Source of the DNA: Lysinibacillus irui
GTDB lineage: Bacteria > Bacillota > Bacilli > Bacillales_A > Planococcaceae
Assembly (NCBI RefSeq): GCF_028877475.1
Contig: NZ_CP113527.1
Coordinates: forward strand, 179,501 to 243,500
Length of the DNA: 64,000 nt
Direction of reading: 5' to 3'
Shown here one piece after another: positions 16,696-28,635 of the stretch; position 1 is the stretch's first letter; every line of letters begins with the position of its first letter. The translations under genes were made by a program, and so were the position numbers. The notes beneath the pieces are model-generated. The model searched no databases, was not told where the DNA came from, and saw only the letters and a list, made by a program, of their open reading frames with translations.

Positions 16696-18798
16696 GTGAA
16701 AAAATCGAGGGGTATTGCATTAAAACTATCTTCCTTAATTATAGGATTATTTTTAGTATTATTTTTATCCTATACAGTGACCACGGGCATTATCATAAAA
16801 AAACAAAGTGTTGAAGACGCAGAGCATGGAACATTGCAAACGGCTGAATCTTCAGCAGCTATTATGAGTGAGCGTTTTAAGAAAGCCAATACAACATTAC
16901 ATACGACAAAGCGCATTATTGAAAGCATGGAGAAAAATAATACATTATCAGCTCAGGGCATCCTAGACATGATGAAAAGTAATTTAGCTAATAACGATGA
17001 TTTACTTGGGGTTGGAGCTGTCTTTGAGCAAAATTCTATTATGCTGAAGCCGAATGATGAAGCTACTTTAGTGGATTCCAAAAATCGATTTGGCCCTTAT
17101 TTAAGTAAAAATGGTAATGACATTACGACAGCTCTTATTGAAGGTGTCGATGATAAAAGTGTTTCTGAATGGTATTGGATACCAAAAGAAGAGGGACGCG
17201 CAGTTTTGACTGAACCGTATGATTATAATGTAAACGGACAAACCGTTTTAATGACAACCATTTCGGTGCCATTAGTCAATGCTTCTGGTTCATTCTTTGG
17301 TGTACTGACAGCAGATGTTTCTATAGATTTTTTAAATGAACTAACAGAATCGGTTGCACCAGAAGGTGGTTACGCAGCCATTATTACGAATAAAGGTATA
17401 CTGACAGCCAATAGCTTTGGTAAAGAGCTAGATGGTCGCAATATGCAAGAGGATCCGACTTGGAAAAGTATAAGTAAGACAATGGAAAATGGCGAGCTAA
17501 CAAATATGTACATTGATTCTAATCAGCTAAAGGAAAGGGCTTATAATGTCTTTGCTCCAATGATATTAGAGGATATTGATGAAACATGGACAGTTCAAGT
17601 CGTGTTACCCGAATCAAAAATACTAGAGACATATAATCACGTATTCGTATTTACGATTATTGCCTCCATTATTATGGTAATTTTAATGACAGCTGCAAGT
17701 GTGTTATTCATCTATAAACAGCTAAAGCCACTCAAGTTTTTACGTACATCTATCGAAACGGCAGCAGAGGGAGATTTAACCCAAAAGGTGGATGAGAAGT
17801 ATATTAAGGCTGATGAAATTGGGGCAGTTGCATTAGCTTACAATAATATGCTAGATAAAACCAATGGTGCGATTCAAACCGTATTGAACTCTACTACATT
17901 ATTAAACCAATCGTCCAATCAAGTACATGAGGCCTTTAATGAAATTGTAGCGTCTAGTCAAGAGGTGTCTGTTGCCATCAATGAAATTGCACAAGGCGCA
18001 TCGAAGCAATCTGAGGATACGGAAGAAACGAATTATCGAATCATGGATTTATCTGAACAGATTGATGCCATTACAGCTCTTTCTAATGAAATGGATGAAC
18101 TCTCTCATAAAACGAACGAAACAACAGAAAAGGGATTGTACGAGGTTGAAAGCTTACGTGAACGTAATATAGAGACAAATGAGATGAACGGTCGTATTCA
18201 ACAACAAATCGAATCATTAGCCTCTCACATTGCGAATATTAATCATATCATTGCTTCGATCCAAAGCATTACTGAGCAAACTAATCTATTAGCTTTAAAT
18301 GCAAGTATTGAGGCAGCACGTGCTGGTGAACATGGTAAAGGATTTGCTGTCGTTGCAGAGGAAGTAAGAAAGTTAGCCGAGCAATCTAAAAGTGAAACAG
18401 AAATTATTAAGAATACAGTAGAAAGCATCCTTGAAAATTCACAGCAAACAGTTGCTGTCATTGCATCTAATGCGGATTTAATGCAATCTCAAAATGAATC
18501 CGTACAAAGTACACAACTGGCATTTAAAGATAACAGTGATTTGTCACGTTCAATTGCAGCCTCTATTAGTGAATTAATGAGTAAGCTATCGAGTATGTTA
18601 GAGCATAAAAATCAAGCGATTATGGCCATCCAAAGCATATCAGCAATTTCAGAGGAAACGGCTGCCTCAGCTGAACAAGTAAGTGCATCTGCAATGGATC
18701 AACAAGCAGAGTTACAAAAAGTAGCCGAGTCTATACAAAATATGAACGATATTTCCAATGAACTGCAAGAAGTCGTGAATCGTTTTAAATTAGCGTAA
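16696..18798 (+). CDS. methyl-accepting chemotaxis protein (Cache-HAMP-MCP)
   Basis: About 700 residues from the GTG at 16696 (AAAGGGG eight bases upstream; GTG 16693 also possible). An N-terminal membrane helix (about 11-33) is followed by an extracellular double-Cache domain (about 40-310, containing [19 protein letters not shown], a pattern of amino-acid-sensing dCache domains). Then come a second membrane helix (about 315-340), a HAMP linker ([22 protein letters not shown]) and a long cytoplasmic coiled coil. The signalling tip is the conserved [20 protein letters not shown] (about 537-556) that binds CheA/CheW. Ligand unknown. Single gene with its own terminator. Confidence 0.9.
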   Translation: MKKSRGIALKLSSLIIGLFLVLFLSYTVTTGIIIKKQSVEDAEHGTLQTAESSAAIMSERFKKANTTLHTTKRIIESMEKNNTLSAQGILDMMKSNLANNDDLLGVGAVFEQNSIMLKPNDEATLVDSKNRFGPYLSKNGNDITTALIEGVDDKSVSEWYWIPKEEGRAVLTEPYDYNVNGQTVLMTTISVPLVNASGSFFGVLTADVSIDFLNELTESVAPEGGYAAIITNKGILTANSFGKELDGRNMQEDPTWKSISKTMENGELTNMYIDSNQLKERAYNVFAPMILEDIDETWTVQVVLPESKILETYNHVFVFTIIASIIMVILMTAASVLFIYKQLKPLKFLRTSIETAAEGDLTQKVDEKYIKADEIGAVALAYNNMLDKTNGAIQTVLNSTTLLNQSSNQVHEAFNEIVASSQEVSVAINEIAQGASKQSEDTEETNYRIMDLSEQIDAITALSNEMDELSHKTNETTEKGLYEVESLRERNIETNEMNGRIQQQIESLASHIANINHIIASIQSITEQTNLLALNASIEAARAGEHGKGFAVVAEEVRKLAEQSKSETEIIKNTVESILENSQQTVAVIASNADLMQSQNESVQSTQLAFKDNSDLSRSIAASISELMSKLSSMLEHKNQAIMAIQSISAISEETAASAEQVSASAMDQQAELQKVAESIQNMNDISNELQEVVNRFKLA

Positions 18799-18807
18799 AA
18801 TGAAGGG

Positions 18808-18836
18808 CTGCCTAAACAAATAGGCAGTCTTTTTTT
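18808..18836 (+). terminator. intrinsic terminator of the chemoreceptor gene
   Basis: CTGCCT, eight-base loop, AGGCAG, TCTTTTTTT. Confidence 0.85.
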
Positions 18837-18903
18837 ATTGGAAGAGACATTGACCTAGTAGAAATTCGGCACTACTATAAAAGAAGGGAAGGGGGTCATC
18901 GAA

Positions 18904-19833
18904 ATGATGTATCTCGGAATGATTTTCTTTCAAATTGTTGCACCTATTTTAGTGTTACTTATAGTAGGTGCTATCTTACAAAAGAGATTTCGCTTTAATT
19001 TAAAAGCGTTGTCTCAGCTTATTACATATTGCTTTATGCCAGCAGCTGTTTTTGTAAATTTATATGAGACGAGTGTAGAGCTGTCTGTACTGGCAGAGGT
19101 CGGATTGTTTATTGTGCTTTTTATTGGGAGCCAAATGCTACTCAGTCACCTTTTTGCGAAGTGGCTTGGTTTAGTTAAAACAGAGGCAGCAGTTTTTAAA
19201 AATAGTGTTGTGCTCATTAACTCTGGGAACTATGGCATTCCGGTAGCTCAAATGATTTTTGTAACACAACCTATTGGTGTAGCGATTCAGGTCATCCTTG
19301 TAATCTTTCAAAATATGACAACTTATACATATGGTTTGTATAATTTAATTTCCTCTACCAAATCAGGAATGACGATTATTAAAGATTTTTTTAAAATGCC
19401 CATCATTCATGCGTTGATTATTGGTGTAGCCATGAACTATTTTAATATCGGTATTCCACAGTTTATTAAAATACCAATAGACCATGTAGCAGATGGCTTT
19501 ATTGCTGTGGCACTAATCACGTTAGGTGCGCAATTATCGCAGCTTGAAATCAAATCTATGTTTAATAAAACGGTTTTCGTCAGCTGCTTCACACGTTTAA
19601 TTGTCGGACCAGCCGTAGCTTTAGCCATTATTTTTTTATTGGGGTTAGATGGAGTTGTCGCTCAATCACTATTTATAGCCAGTGCTTTCCCGACATCCCG
19701 CAATAGCTCTAGTCTAGCATTGGAATACGATGTGGAATCGGCAACAGCTGCCCAAACTGTTTTATTTTCAACTATTGTCAGCTGTATAACGGTAACAATA
19801 GTGATTTATCTTGCGGACGTATTATTTGCTTAA
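18904..19833 (+). CDS. AEC (auxin efflux carrier) family transporter
   Basis: 309 residues with about ten membrane segments, the usual length of bacterial AEC carriers. The two halves each begin with a hydrophobic hairpin, and family features such as VLINSGNYGIPVAQM and the late SAFPTSRNSSSLALEYD are present. Bacterial members include malate or other organic-acid carriers; the substrate is not evident. AAGGGGGT lies upstream of the ATG at 18904 (a second ATG follows directly at 18907). No pathway genes adjoin it; a TPP riboswitch begins about 80 bases after the stop but belongs to the next gene. Confidence 0.8.
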   Translation: MMYLGMIFFQIVAPILVLLIVGAILQKRFRFNLKALSQLITYCFMPAAVFVNLYETSVELSVLAEVGLFIVLFIGSQMLLSHLFAKWLGLVKTEAAVFKNSVVLINSGNYGIPVAQMIFVTQPIGVAIQVILVIFQNMTTYTYGLYNLISSTKSGMTIIKDFFKMPIIHALIIGVAMNYFNIGIPQFIKIPIDHVADGFIAVALITLGAQLSQLEIKSMFNKTVFVSCFTRLIVGPAVALAIIFLLGLDGVVAQSLFIASAFPTSRNSSSLALEYDVESATAAQTVLFSTIVSCITVTIVIYLADVLFA

Positions 19834-19916
19834 TCAATAGAATATTAAAAAATAATGAATGGAAAACTTCCATCTCATAGTAATATCTGCTACACTAGCA
19901 TCAAACTAAATAGTAT

Positions 19917-20014
19917 TAACTAGGGGAGTCTGATGAGTCAGGCTGAGAGGGAAACGCTTAGAGGTTTCTTGACCCTTTGGACCTGATCTGGCTCATACCA
20001 GCGTGGGAAAGTTA
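19917..20014 (+). ncRNA. TPP riboswitch (THI element)
   Basis: Conserved blocks of the thiamine pyrophosphate aptamer are visible: AGGGGAGTC, CTGAGAGGGAAAC, GACCCTTTGGACCTGAT, CTGGCTCATACCAGCG and TGGGAAAGTTA. TAACT and AGTTA can close the outer stem. Upstream of thiC, with a terminator between. Confidence 0.95.
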
Positions 20015-20062
20015 AGAAACTATTGCATAGTATGTGTATGCAATTTCAACCTTTACATTCGT

Positions 20063-20107
20063 GGCCGGATCCAAATAATTATTTTGGATTCGGCCTTTAT
20101 TTATTTG
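20063..20107 (+). terminator. riboswitch-controlled terminator in the thiC leader
   Basis: GGCCGGATCCAAA, seven-base loop, TTTGGATTCGGCC, then TTTATTTATTT. It lies about 50 bases after the TPP aptamer, so the expression platform is probably transcription termination when TPP is bound. Confidence 0.8.
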
Positions 20108-20163
20108 TTAGGGTGAGCTAGATCCGGTCCTTGTAACAAAAAACATTTAAGGGAGAGAAGTAG

Positions 20164-21945
<1,782 letters not shown>

Positions 21946-21950
21946 TGTAA

Positions 21951-21986
21951 AAAGGCTTGTGTTGTAGTATCGACACAAGCCTTTTG
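21951..21986 (+). terminator. intrinsic terminator of thiC
   Basis: AAAGGCTTGTGT, short loop, ACACAAGCCTTTT. Confidence 0.8.
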
Positions 21987-21990
21987 TGAT

Positions 21991-22027
21991 TAAAAAACTC
22001 CATGTGAGTGAAAAATTCACATGGAGT
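21991..22027 (-). terminator. intrinsic terminator of katA
   Basis: Read on the - strand, ACTCCATGTGA, a loop, TCACATGGAGT and TTTTTT, directly after the catalase stop. Confidence 0.8.
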
Positions 22028-22063
22028 AAAAATTGGATTTGGATATCAATAATAAGTGGAATA

Positions 22064-23569
22064 TTAAACGTTTGTTGGTTGTTTTACATATGGGTTTGTA
22101 AGATCCATACCTTCTAATGAAAGACCCATTGCTTTTGCTACACCTTCACCATATGCTGGATCTGCTAAATAGCAGTGAAGGATGTGACGGCGCTTGATGA
22201 ATTCTTCAACAGAAGCCATATCATTTGCCGTATTTTCAAATAGACGTTGTTGCTCTTCTGCCGTCATAAGTCGGAATAGTTTACCTGGTTGTTCAAAGTA
22301 ATTGTTGTCGTCTTCACGGAAGTCGTGAATACCTGCATGACCATCGATACGTAATTCAGGCTCTTTATAGTCTAAGTTATGCTCCCATTCACCATAGCTA
22401 TTTGGTTCATAACCTAGTGTTGAACCAAGGTTGCCATCAAAACGCATTGCACCATCACGGTGGAAAGTGCGGAATGGACATTTCGGTGCGTTAACAGGAA
22501 GCATATAGTGGTTAACACCGAGACGATAACGCTGTGCATCTGCATATGCAAAGATACGACCTTGTAACATTTTATCTGGTGAGAAGCTAATACCAGGAAC
22601 AATATTAGACGGTGCAAATGCAGCTTGTTCAACTTCTGCAAAATAGTTGTCCGGGTTTTTGTTTAACTCAAACTCACCCACTGGAATTAATGGGAAGTCT
22701 TTTTTATACCATACCTTTGTTAAATCAAATGGGTTGTATGGTAGCTCGCGAGCTTGCTCTTCAGTCATTACCTGAATGTACATTTTCCATTTAGGGAAAT
22801 CGCCTTTTTCGATTGCTTCATATAAATCACGTTGTGAAGATTCGCGGTCTTGACCAATGATGTCATTAGCTTCAGCGCCAGTTAAGTTTTTAATGCCTTG
22901 CTCTGTACGGAAGTGGAATTTAACCCAAACACGTTCATTATCAGCATTGATAAAGCTATACGTATGAGAACCAAAACCATGCATATTGCGGTAACCAGCT
23001 GGAATACCACGGTCAGACATTACGATTGTCACTTGGTGAAGTGCTTCTGGTAATGAAGTCCAGAAATCCCAGTTAGAATTAGCGTTTTTCATATTTGTAC
23101 GTGGGTCACGTTTTACCACGTGGTTTAAATCTGTGAAGTGTAATGGGTCGCGGAAGAAGAATACAGGTGTATTATTACCTACTAAATCCCAGTTACCTTC
23201 TTCTGTATAGAATTTAAGAGCAAAGCCACGGATATCGCGCTCAGCATCTGCCGCACCACGTTCACCTGCAACTGTAGAGAAACGTGCGAACATTTCTGTT
23301 TTTTTGCCAATCTCTGAGAAGATTTTAGCTTTTGTATATTGAGTAATATCATGCGTTACAGTAAAAGTACCAAATGCACCTGAACCTTTTGCGTGCATAC
23401 GACGCTCAGGAATTACTTCACGGTTGAAATTTGCTAATTTTTCAACTAACCATACATCTTGAAGTAAAAGAGGGCCACGTGGACCTGCTGACATAGAGTC
23501 ATGGTTACTTACTACTGGAGCGCCACCTGCTGTTGTAAAACGACGGCTACGATCATTTGCGTTTGTCAT
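22064..23569 (-). CDS. katA: monofunctional haem catalase
   Basis: 501 residues, the size of small-subunit (clade 3) catalases. The distal haem residues are His59 (RRMHAKGSG) and Asn132 (VGNNTPVFF); the proximal haem ligand is Tyr342 in [14 protein letters not shown]. It should disproportionate hydrogen peroxide to water and oxygen in the cytoplasm. AGGAGGT lies nine bases before the ATG. A PerR box about 80 bases upstream indicates peroxide-inducible expression as for B. subtilis katA. Monocistronic, with its own terminator. Confidence 0.97.
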   Translation of the reverse strand: MTNANDRSRRFTTAGGAPVVSNHDSMSAGPRGPLLLQDVWLVEKLANFNREVIPERRMHAKGSGAFGTFTVTHDITQYTKAKIFSEIGKKTEMFARFSTVAGERGAADAERDIRGFALKFYTEEGNWDLVGNNTPVFFFRDPLHFTDLNHVVKRDPRTNMKNANSNWDFWTSLPEALHQVTIVMSDRGIPAGYRNMHGFGSHTYSFINADNERVWVKFHFRTEQGIKNLTGAEANDIIGQDRESSQRDLYEAIEKGDFPKWKMYIQVMTEEQARELPYNPFDLTKVWYKKDFPLIPVGEFELNKNPDNYFAEVEQAAFAPSNIVPGISFSPDKMLQGRIFAYADAQRYRLGVNHYMLPVNAPKCPFRTFHRDGAMRFDGNLGSTLGYEPNSYGEWEHNLDYKEPELRIDGHAGIHDFREDDNNYFEQPGKLFRLMTAEEQQRLFENTANDMASVEEFIKRRHILHCYLADPAYGEGVAKAMGLSLEGMDLTNPYVKQPTNV

Positions 23570-23650
23570 ATTAGTTTACCTCCTGAAAAAAATGTGAGTC
23601 AAACTCTTCATCTATAACTATAACAAATATAAAATAGAATTGCTAGTACA

Positions 23651-23665
23651 TTATAATAATTATCG
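23651..23665 (-). promoter_or_regulatory. PerR box upstream of katA
   Basis: TTATAATAATTATCG matches the 15-bp PerR consensus TTATAATNATTATAA at all but the last two positions. Confidence 0.7.
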
Positions 23666-23853
23666 TTAAAGAATTTATATATTTAAGTATAAACTATAAA
23701 TATATGCGCTATACAGAAGTAATATACATAGTTTTTCACTTGAATTTTGCTTAGCTAATCTCAATTTGTAAAGTAATAAAGAGAAATGACTGCGTTAAAA
23801 ATATCTTTATTGAAAATAAAGTGAGCTAATTGAAAACTATTTTAAACAAACTT

Positions 23854-25308
23854 TTATTTTTTTCTATATCGGTTTGGCGTAATACCAGTTTGTTGTTTAA
23901 AGATTTTAATGAAATAATTTGGATCATCAAATCCATTTAAATGAGCAATCTCACTAATTGCAAAATCTGTTTCTAGTAGCATTTTTGTAGCATGATGAAT
24001 TCTAACTTGCTGTAAATAGCGCTTAAATGGCAGGCCTTGCTTCTTAGAGAAAATCGTACTTAAATAATTAGGACTAATTCCGAGCTTATGAGCAACAAAG
24101 GGTAGAGATAATGCACTATCTTTAAAGTGTTGATCAATTATTTCTAAAGCTAGTTCAACATAATCGGCTCTTTTCTCCATCCGGGCTTCTCTTGCTAACT
24201 CGATTAAAGTTTGTGTAAAAGAAATAATGCTGTTGAGAATAGTATAAAAAATAGGATGCTCGATAATGATGTGAAATAGCTGACGATAGTTTTGTTCAAT
24301 AACAGCTTTTTCATGTAATTTATATTTCAACATAAAGCGCCGGATTTGTGCTAAGACACTTGTCAGATGAATACGTAAATCATCTTGTTCATAATAGATT
24401 CCCTCATTAGAAAGTCGATATAAAAAAGTTTTAACAGCCTCTAAGTTTCCATCTTCCAAACTACTTATTAATAATTGTTGCTCCTCTGGTGTTAGTAATG
24501 GATCAAAGGGCTGTGTTTCAAATTGTTTGCTGGCATAAAAAATATGACCAAAGCCTTCGTAAAAACTTTGATGTAGTGCACGCTTTGTTAATGCATACAT
24601 ATTTTTAATGGTTGTAGGTGTTCCATCATATATCCCGATATTTAAAGAACTATTACTAATCAAACGCCATTCCTTCATTAACGTTCGAACATCCTTCTCC
24701 ACCATTTTTATATCGTCTGTGTCAAAAAGACATACGATTTTATTGGATAGAGGATATGTTTTCATATGGAAATGAATTGGAGTTTGTTGGAGCCAAGTGT
24801 AGAGCTTATTAAATGTCTCGTGATGCTCGGGTTCAATCATTGTAAAATGCAAAGTAGGTTCAATAGAGCTAGATTTGTTATCTAAAAATAATTGATAATA
24901 AAAGGAATCATTTGTCGCCTCTTGTGCATAATCTGTAATTTTTGGTGTGCGAAGAGAAATGGCAGCGAGTTTTTGCTTTAATAGTTCTAAGTCAATTGGT
25001 TTCACAAAAAGATGGGCAACCTGTAAATCAATTGCTTTTAATGCATTTTTAAATAGGGGTTCTGTCGTCATTGCTAGAATGGCACCGGATAGTTTTTGTA
25101 AATCTCGATAAAGAGCGTTTAAGCGATTATTAGGAAATAAATCGATATTTAAAAGAATCGCATCTGGTTCAAATTGTCGAATACTTTGAGTCACTTCTGA
25201 AATACTTGTACACATTTCAATAAAAACATCTCCAGGAAAATATGTATGTAAAAACCATTTTATGCCTGCTAATTCGGTTGGGTCACGATCAATTAATAAC
25301 AGCTTCAT
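23854..25308 (-). CDS. YesN-type response regulator (REC-AraC)
   Basis: 484 residues. The N-terminal receiver domain (about 1-118) has the acidic start (LLIDRDP), the phospho-acceptor Asp in ILLNIDLF, and the conserved Lys in FVKPID. A 250-residue middle region of unknown fold follows. The C-terminal 100 residues are an AraC/XylS double helix-turn-helix (VAHKLGISPNYLSTIFSKKQ; ISEIAHLNGFDDPNYFIKIF; GITPNRYRKK). Such YesN-like regulators usually pair with a YesM histidine kinase that controls sugar uptake, but no kinase adjoins this one. It is divergent from hutH across about 400 bp, so it could regulate histidine utilisation; this is inference from position only. Confidence 0.85.
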   Translation of the reverse strand: MKLLLIDRDPTELAGIKWFLHTYFPGDVFIEMCTSISEVTQSIRQFEPDAILLNIDLFPNNRLNALYRDLQKLSGAILAMTTEPLFKNALKAIDLQVAHLFVKPIDLELLKQKLAAISLRTPKITDYAQEATNDSFYYQLFLDNKSSSIEPTLHFTMIEPEHHETFNKLYTWLQQTPIHFHMKTYPLSNKIVCLFDTDDIKMVEKDVRTLMKEWRLISNSSLNIGIYDGTPTTIKNMYALTKRALHQSFYEGFGHIFYASKQFETQPFDPLLTPEEQQLLISSLEDGNLEAVKTFLYRLSNEGIYYEQDDLRIHLTSVLAQIRRFMLKYKLHEKAVIEQNYRQLFHIIIEHPIFYTILNSIISFTQTLIELAREARMEKRADYVELALEIIDQHFKDSALSLPFVAHKLGISPNYLSTIFSKKQGLPFKRYLQQVRIHHATKMLLETDFAISEIAHLNGFDDPNYFIKIFKQQTGITPNRYRKK

Positions 25309-25491
25309 ACCATCAATCCTCCTTAAAATATTCTAGTTTCATATAAGATTACGATTATATTAATAAAAATAACATAAGAATCTGAAAAAAGTCTTGTTTT
25401 CTCTTTTAAAATTCTCTATATTCTGAAAAAGGTAGTTAGTACAATGTAAATAGAGTAATTGAACAACTATCAGCAACATCGAATTTTGCAA

Positions 25492-25505
25492 TGAAAACGC
25501 TTAAA
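25492..25505. promoter_or_regulatory. cre-like site upstream of hutH
   Basis: TGAAAACGCTTAAA fits the CcpA cre consensus TGWAANCGNTNWCA with one mismatch. It is also part of the inverted repeat AAAACGCTT/AAGTGTTTT. In B. subtilis the hut operon is under catabolite repression through a cre. Confidence 0.5.
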
Positions 25506-25521
25506 AGTGTTTTAATGCTGA

Positions 25522-25653
25522 TGTTTTAACTATTACGATGAAATAAATCCCCCAGTGGATTTCGCAGATTTTGAAGAGGAGCTTTTTGAGCAATTTCGAG
25601 AAAATCTGGACGCATTGTTTTTCTACGTAAAAGCTAAGCGTCAACGGCTATGA
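25522..25653 (+). pseudogene. 44-codon open frame without a start, possible gene relic
   Basis: Between an in-frame TGA (25519) and TGA (25651) the frame reads like an ordinary soluble protein (NPPVDFADFEEELFEQFREN, then LDALFFYVKAKRQRL). No ATG and no ribosome binding site are present; one GTG is internal. It may be the remains of a C-terminus. Family not recognised. Confidence 0.25.
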
Positions 25654-25706
25654 TGCCAAGGCGTAATTGATTTACATAGTTACATAAGGGAATAGGAGGA
25701 TGTCAT

Positions 25707-27221
25707 GTGAATTCGATCATCGAGCTTGATGGCAATACATTAACAAGACAACAAATTGAGGAAATCGTAAAGGGGCAAGCAACTGTAGCACTTTCTGCAG
25801 ATAGTTTAGAACGAATTCGTTTAAGTAGAGAGCGTATCGAAAAACGTTTAGCAGAAGGGCAAACGATTTATGGTGTAAATACAGGGTTTGGAAAACTCAG
25901 CAATATAAAAATTGAAGAAGAAGATATTGAATTATTACAGTTGAATTTACTACGTTCAGATGCAACGGGTGTTGGCGAACCATTCCCAACTGATGTTGTA
26001 CGCGCAATGATGGTGTTACGTGCTAATGCATTGGCTAGAGGATTTTCTGGTATTCGTGAAGAAACCGTCCAGCTATTATTAGATCTTATTAATAAAGGCG
26101 TGCATCCAATTGTTCCATCACAAGGTTCGGTAGGAGCAAGTGGTGATTTAGCGCCATTATCCCATTTGGCATTAGTATTAGTGGGTGAAGGTAAGGCAGA
26201 GTTCAACGGAGAAAAAATGAGTGGTAGCGAGGCGTTAAAGCAAGCTGGATTAACACCAGTTCGACTACAAGCGAAAGAGGGTCTGGCACTTGTTAACGGT
26301 ACGCAAGCAATGACAGGTATTGGAGTTTTAACGGTCAATGAAGCTGAACGAATTGGACTTGCAGCAGATATGGCGGCTAGTTTGACGCTAGAAGCATTGA
26401 AGGGCATTACGTCAGCATTTGATCCAGCGCTATTAGCTGTAAGACCACATCCAGAATTAGAGCTGGTTGGTGGACGTATTCGTAAGTGGCTTGATGGTAG
26501 TAAACGTGTAACAAAGCAAGGGGAAATTCGCATGCAAGATGCGTATTCGCTACGCTGTATTCCGCAAGTACACGGTGCATCTTGGCAGTCATTTTTCTAT
26601 GCAGAGAACCGCGTTCAAACGGAAATGAATGCTACGACAGATAATCCGATTGTATTAGAGAGTGGTGAAGTATTGTCGGGAGGTCATTTCCATGGTCAAC
26701 CGATTGCTTTAGCAATGGACTTTTTGAAAATTGGTGTAAGTGAATGGGCTAATATTTCAGAACGTCGTACAGAACGTATGGTAAATCCACAGCTTAACGA
26801 AGGCTTACCGCCATTTTTAGCGACAAATCCTGGAATTGAATGTGGACTGATGATTGCACAATATACAGCGGCTTCCATTGTCTCAGAAAATAAAGTCTTG
26901 GCACATCCCTCTAGTGTGGATTCTATTCCGACATCAGGCAACCAAGAGGATCATGTGAGTATGGGCACAACTTCGGCTCGTCAAGTACGTCAAATTGTTC
27001 ACAATGCGGCTCGTGTTATAGCAATAGAGTTGATTTGTGCATCACAGGCAATTCATTTAGATAAAGCGGAAGAGCAATTATCTCCAACAACTCGAAAGTA
27101 TTTAGAAAAAGTGCGTGAATTCTGTCCACCATTATTAGCAGATCAACCAATCGGTGATGAAATTGAAGCATTGGCTAAGTATTTATTAGCAAGTGATGAT
27201 CTAGTTAATGAGTATGTGTAA
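25707..27221 (+). CDS. hutH: histidine ammonia-lyase
   Basis: 504 residues, typical of HutH. First step of histidine degradation: L-histidine to urocanate plus ammonia. The Ala144-Ser145-Gly146 triad, in GSVGASGDLAPLSHLAL, cyclises to the MIO cofactor. FGKLSNIKI and NPIVLESGEVLSGGHFHGQP are further family segments. The GTG at 25707 is chosen as start because AGGAGG lies seven bases upstream. First gene of the hut operon here, followed 70 bases later by a transporter gene. A cre-like site lies about 200 bases upstream. No hutP antiterminator gene is present between the regulator and hutH. Confidence 0.97.
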   Translation: MNSIIELDGNTLTRQQIEEIVKGQATVALSADSLERIRLSRERIEKRLAEGQTIYGVNTGFGKLSNIKIEEEDIELLQLNLLRSDATGVGEPFPTDVVRAMMVLRANALARGFSGIREETVQLLLDLINKGVHPIVPSQGSVGASGDLAPLSHLALVLVGEGKAEFNGEKMSGSEALKQAGLTPVRLQAKEGLALVNGTQAMTGIGVLTVNEAERIGLAADMAASLTLEALKGITSAFDPALLAVRPHPELELVGGRIRKWLDGSKRVTKQGEIRMQDAYSLRCIPQVHGASWQSFFYAENRVQTEMNATTDNPIVLESGEVLSGGHFHGQPIALAMDFLKIGVSEWANISERRTERMVNPQLNEGLPPFLATNPGIECGLMIAQYTAASIVSENKVLAHPSSVDSIPTSGNQEDHVSMGTTSARQVRQIVHNAARVIAIELICASQAIHLDKAEEQLSPTTRKYLEKVREFCPPLLADQPIGDEIEALAKYLLASDDLVNEYV

Positions 27222-27291
27222 ATTAATTGAATAAACTTGTTAGAAATCAAAGTTAAAAGCTCTTTCTAAATAATATCTGAGGGGGACTTGG

Positions 27292-28620
27292 ATGGAATTT
27301 CAACAACAAGAGCTGAGGCAAGACTCGGTTTTCCGAGCTTCCTCCGCTTTGAAAATGATTATATGCAGTTTAGTTGGAATATTCAGTTTCTTTGTTTCGT
27401 TTGAATGGCAAGGCAAAGATACAATCTTAATCGATCATATTGTGAACTTTATCCGTGCAGAGGTACCACTATTGGTGACTGCATATGTTCTGATCATGCT
27501 CGTAGGGGGAGCATTACTTCCATTTTTAACTAAAAAATGGAATAACTCAATTGTTAGTATTGTGTTATCTATTTTTAAAGTGTGTGGAATGGTAGCAGGA
27601 ATTTTATTAATTTTTAATTTAGCACCGGGATGGCTAGCGAACGAAAGTATTGGACCGTATTTGATGGAGAAGCTTATTAAGCCTGTAGGAGTACTGATTC
27701 CAATTGGTTCATTATTTCTAGCACTTCTTGTAAGCTATGGGCTACTTGAATACATTGGTGTGTTAACGCAACCGTTTATGAAGCCAATCTTTAAAACACC
27801 TGGACGGTCAGCAGTTGATGCTGTTGCCTCATTCGTGGGTAGTTATTCGGTTGGTTTACTTCTAACAAACCGTGTCTATATGGAAGGGCGTTATACAGCG
27901 AAAGAAGCTGCTATTATTGCGACCGGCTTCTCTACTGTATCGGCAACGTTTATGGTAGTCATTGCGAGTACGCTTGATATTATGCAGCATTGGAATGCAT
28001 TCTTCTGGGTATCGCTCGTAGTAACATTTGTGGTCACGGCCATAACAGCTCGTATATATCCACTTCGTTCAATGAAGGATGAATATTACCAGGGTTCGAC
28101 ACCTATGCCCGAAAAGATCGTTAAGAAGGATCGTTTTAAGGAAGCTTGGCGACAAGCGATGGAGGCTGTAGAGCAAAACCCACCTTTATCCAAAATTTTA
28201 TGGATGAATTTGAAGGATGGTTTCATTATGGCAATGGGTGTTATTCCTTCTATTCTATCAATAGGTTTACTTGGATTGGTTCTTGCGACGTACACGCCTA
28301 TTTTTGATTGGTTAGCTTATATTTTTGTACCTTTCACTTACGTACTACAAATTCCAGAGCCATTTTTAGCAGCCAAGGCACTATCTTTATCGCTTGCAGA
28401 GGTATTTTTACCAGCACTTGTCGTGACACAAGCACCACTCGTAACAAAATTTATTGTAGCAGTAGTATCCATTTCGGCTATATTGTTCTTCTCAGCCGTT
28501 ATTCCACTAATTTTATCATCTGAAATTCCATTGACGTTGCGTCAAATTTTACTGATTTGGTTTGAGCGTGTCGTATTAACTTTAATTATCGTAACACCTA
28601 TAGCATTTTTACTATTTTAA
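27292..28620 (+). CDS. YjiH family membrane protein, likely transporter of the hut operon
   Basis: 442 residues with about 10-11 membrane segments. It resembles the YjiH/nucleoside-recognition (Gate domain) family, with GRSAVDAVASFVGSYSVGLLLTNR and the later FLAAKALSLSLAEVFLPALV. Gate-domain proteins belong to transporters of nucleosides or unknown substrates. The gene lies between hutH and hutU, with six bases between its stop and the hutU ribosome binding region, so it is co-transcribed. It may import histidine or urocanate; it takes the place of the HutM permease of B. subtilis. ATG at 27292 preceded by GAGGGGG. Confidence 0.75.
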   Translation: MEFQQQELRQDSVFRASSALKMIICSLVGIFSFFVSFEWQGKDTILIDHIVNFIRAEVPLLVTAYVLIMLVGGALLPFLTKKWNNSIVSIVLSIFKVCGMVAGILLIFNLAPGWLANESIGPYLMEKLIKPVGVLIPIGSLFLALLVSYGLLEYIGVLTQPFMKPIFKTPGRSAVDAVASFVGSYSVGLLLTNRVYMEGRYTAKEAAIIATGFSTVSATFMVVIASTLDIMQHWNAFFWVSLVVTFVVTAITARIYPLRSMKDEYYQGSTPMPEKIVKKDRFKEAWRQAMEAVEQNPPLSKILWMNLKDGFIMAMGVIPSILSIGLLGLVLATYTPIFDWLAYIFVPFTYVLQIPEPFLAAKALSLSLAEVFLPALVVTQAPLVTKFIVAVVSISAILFFSAVIPLILSSEIPLTLRQILLIWFERVVLTLIIVTPIAFLLF

Positions 28621-28635
28621 AGGAGAGTGTTTTGT

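Noticed and set aside
25868..26533. 221-codon frame antisense to hutH
   Set aside because: No ribosome binding site, low-complexity composition and full overlap with a well-supported gene.
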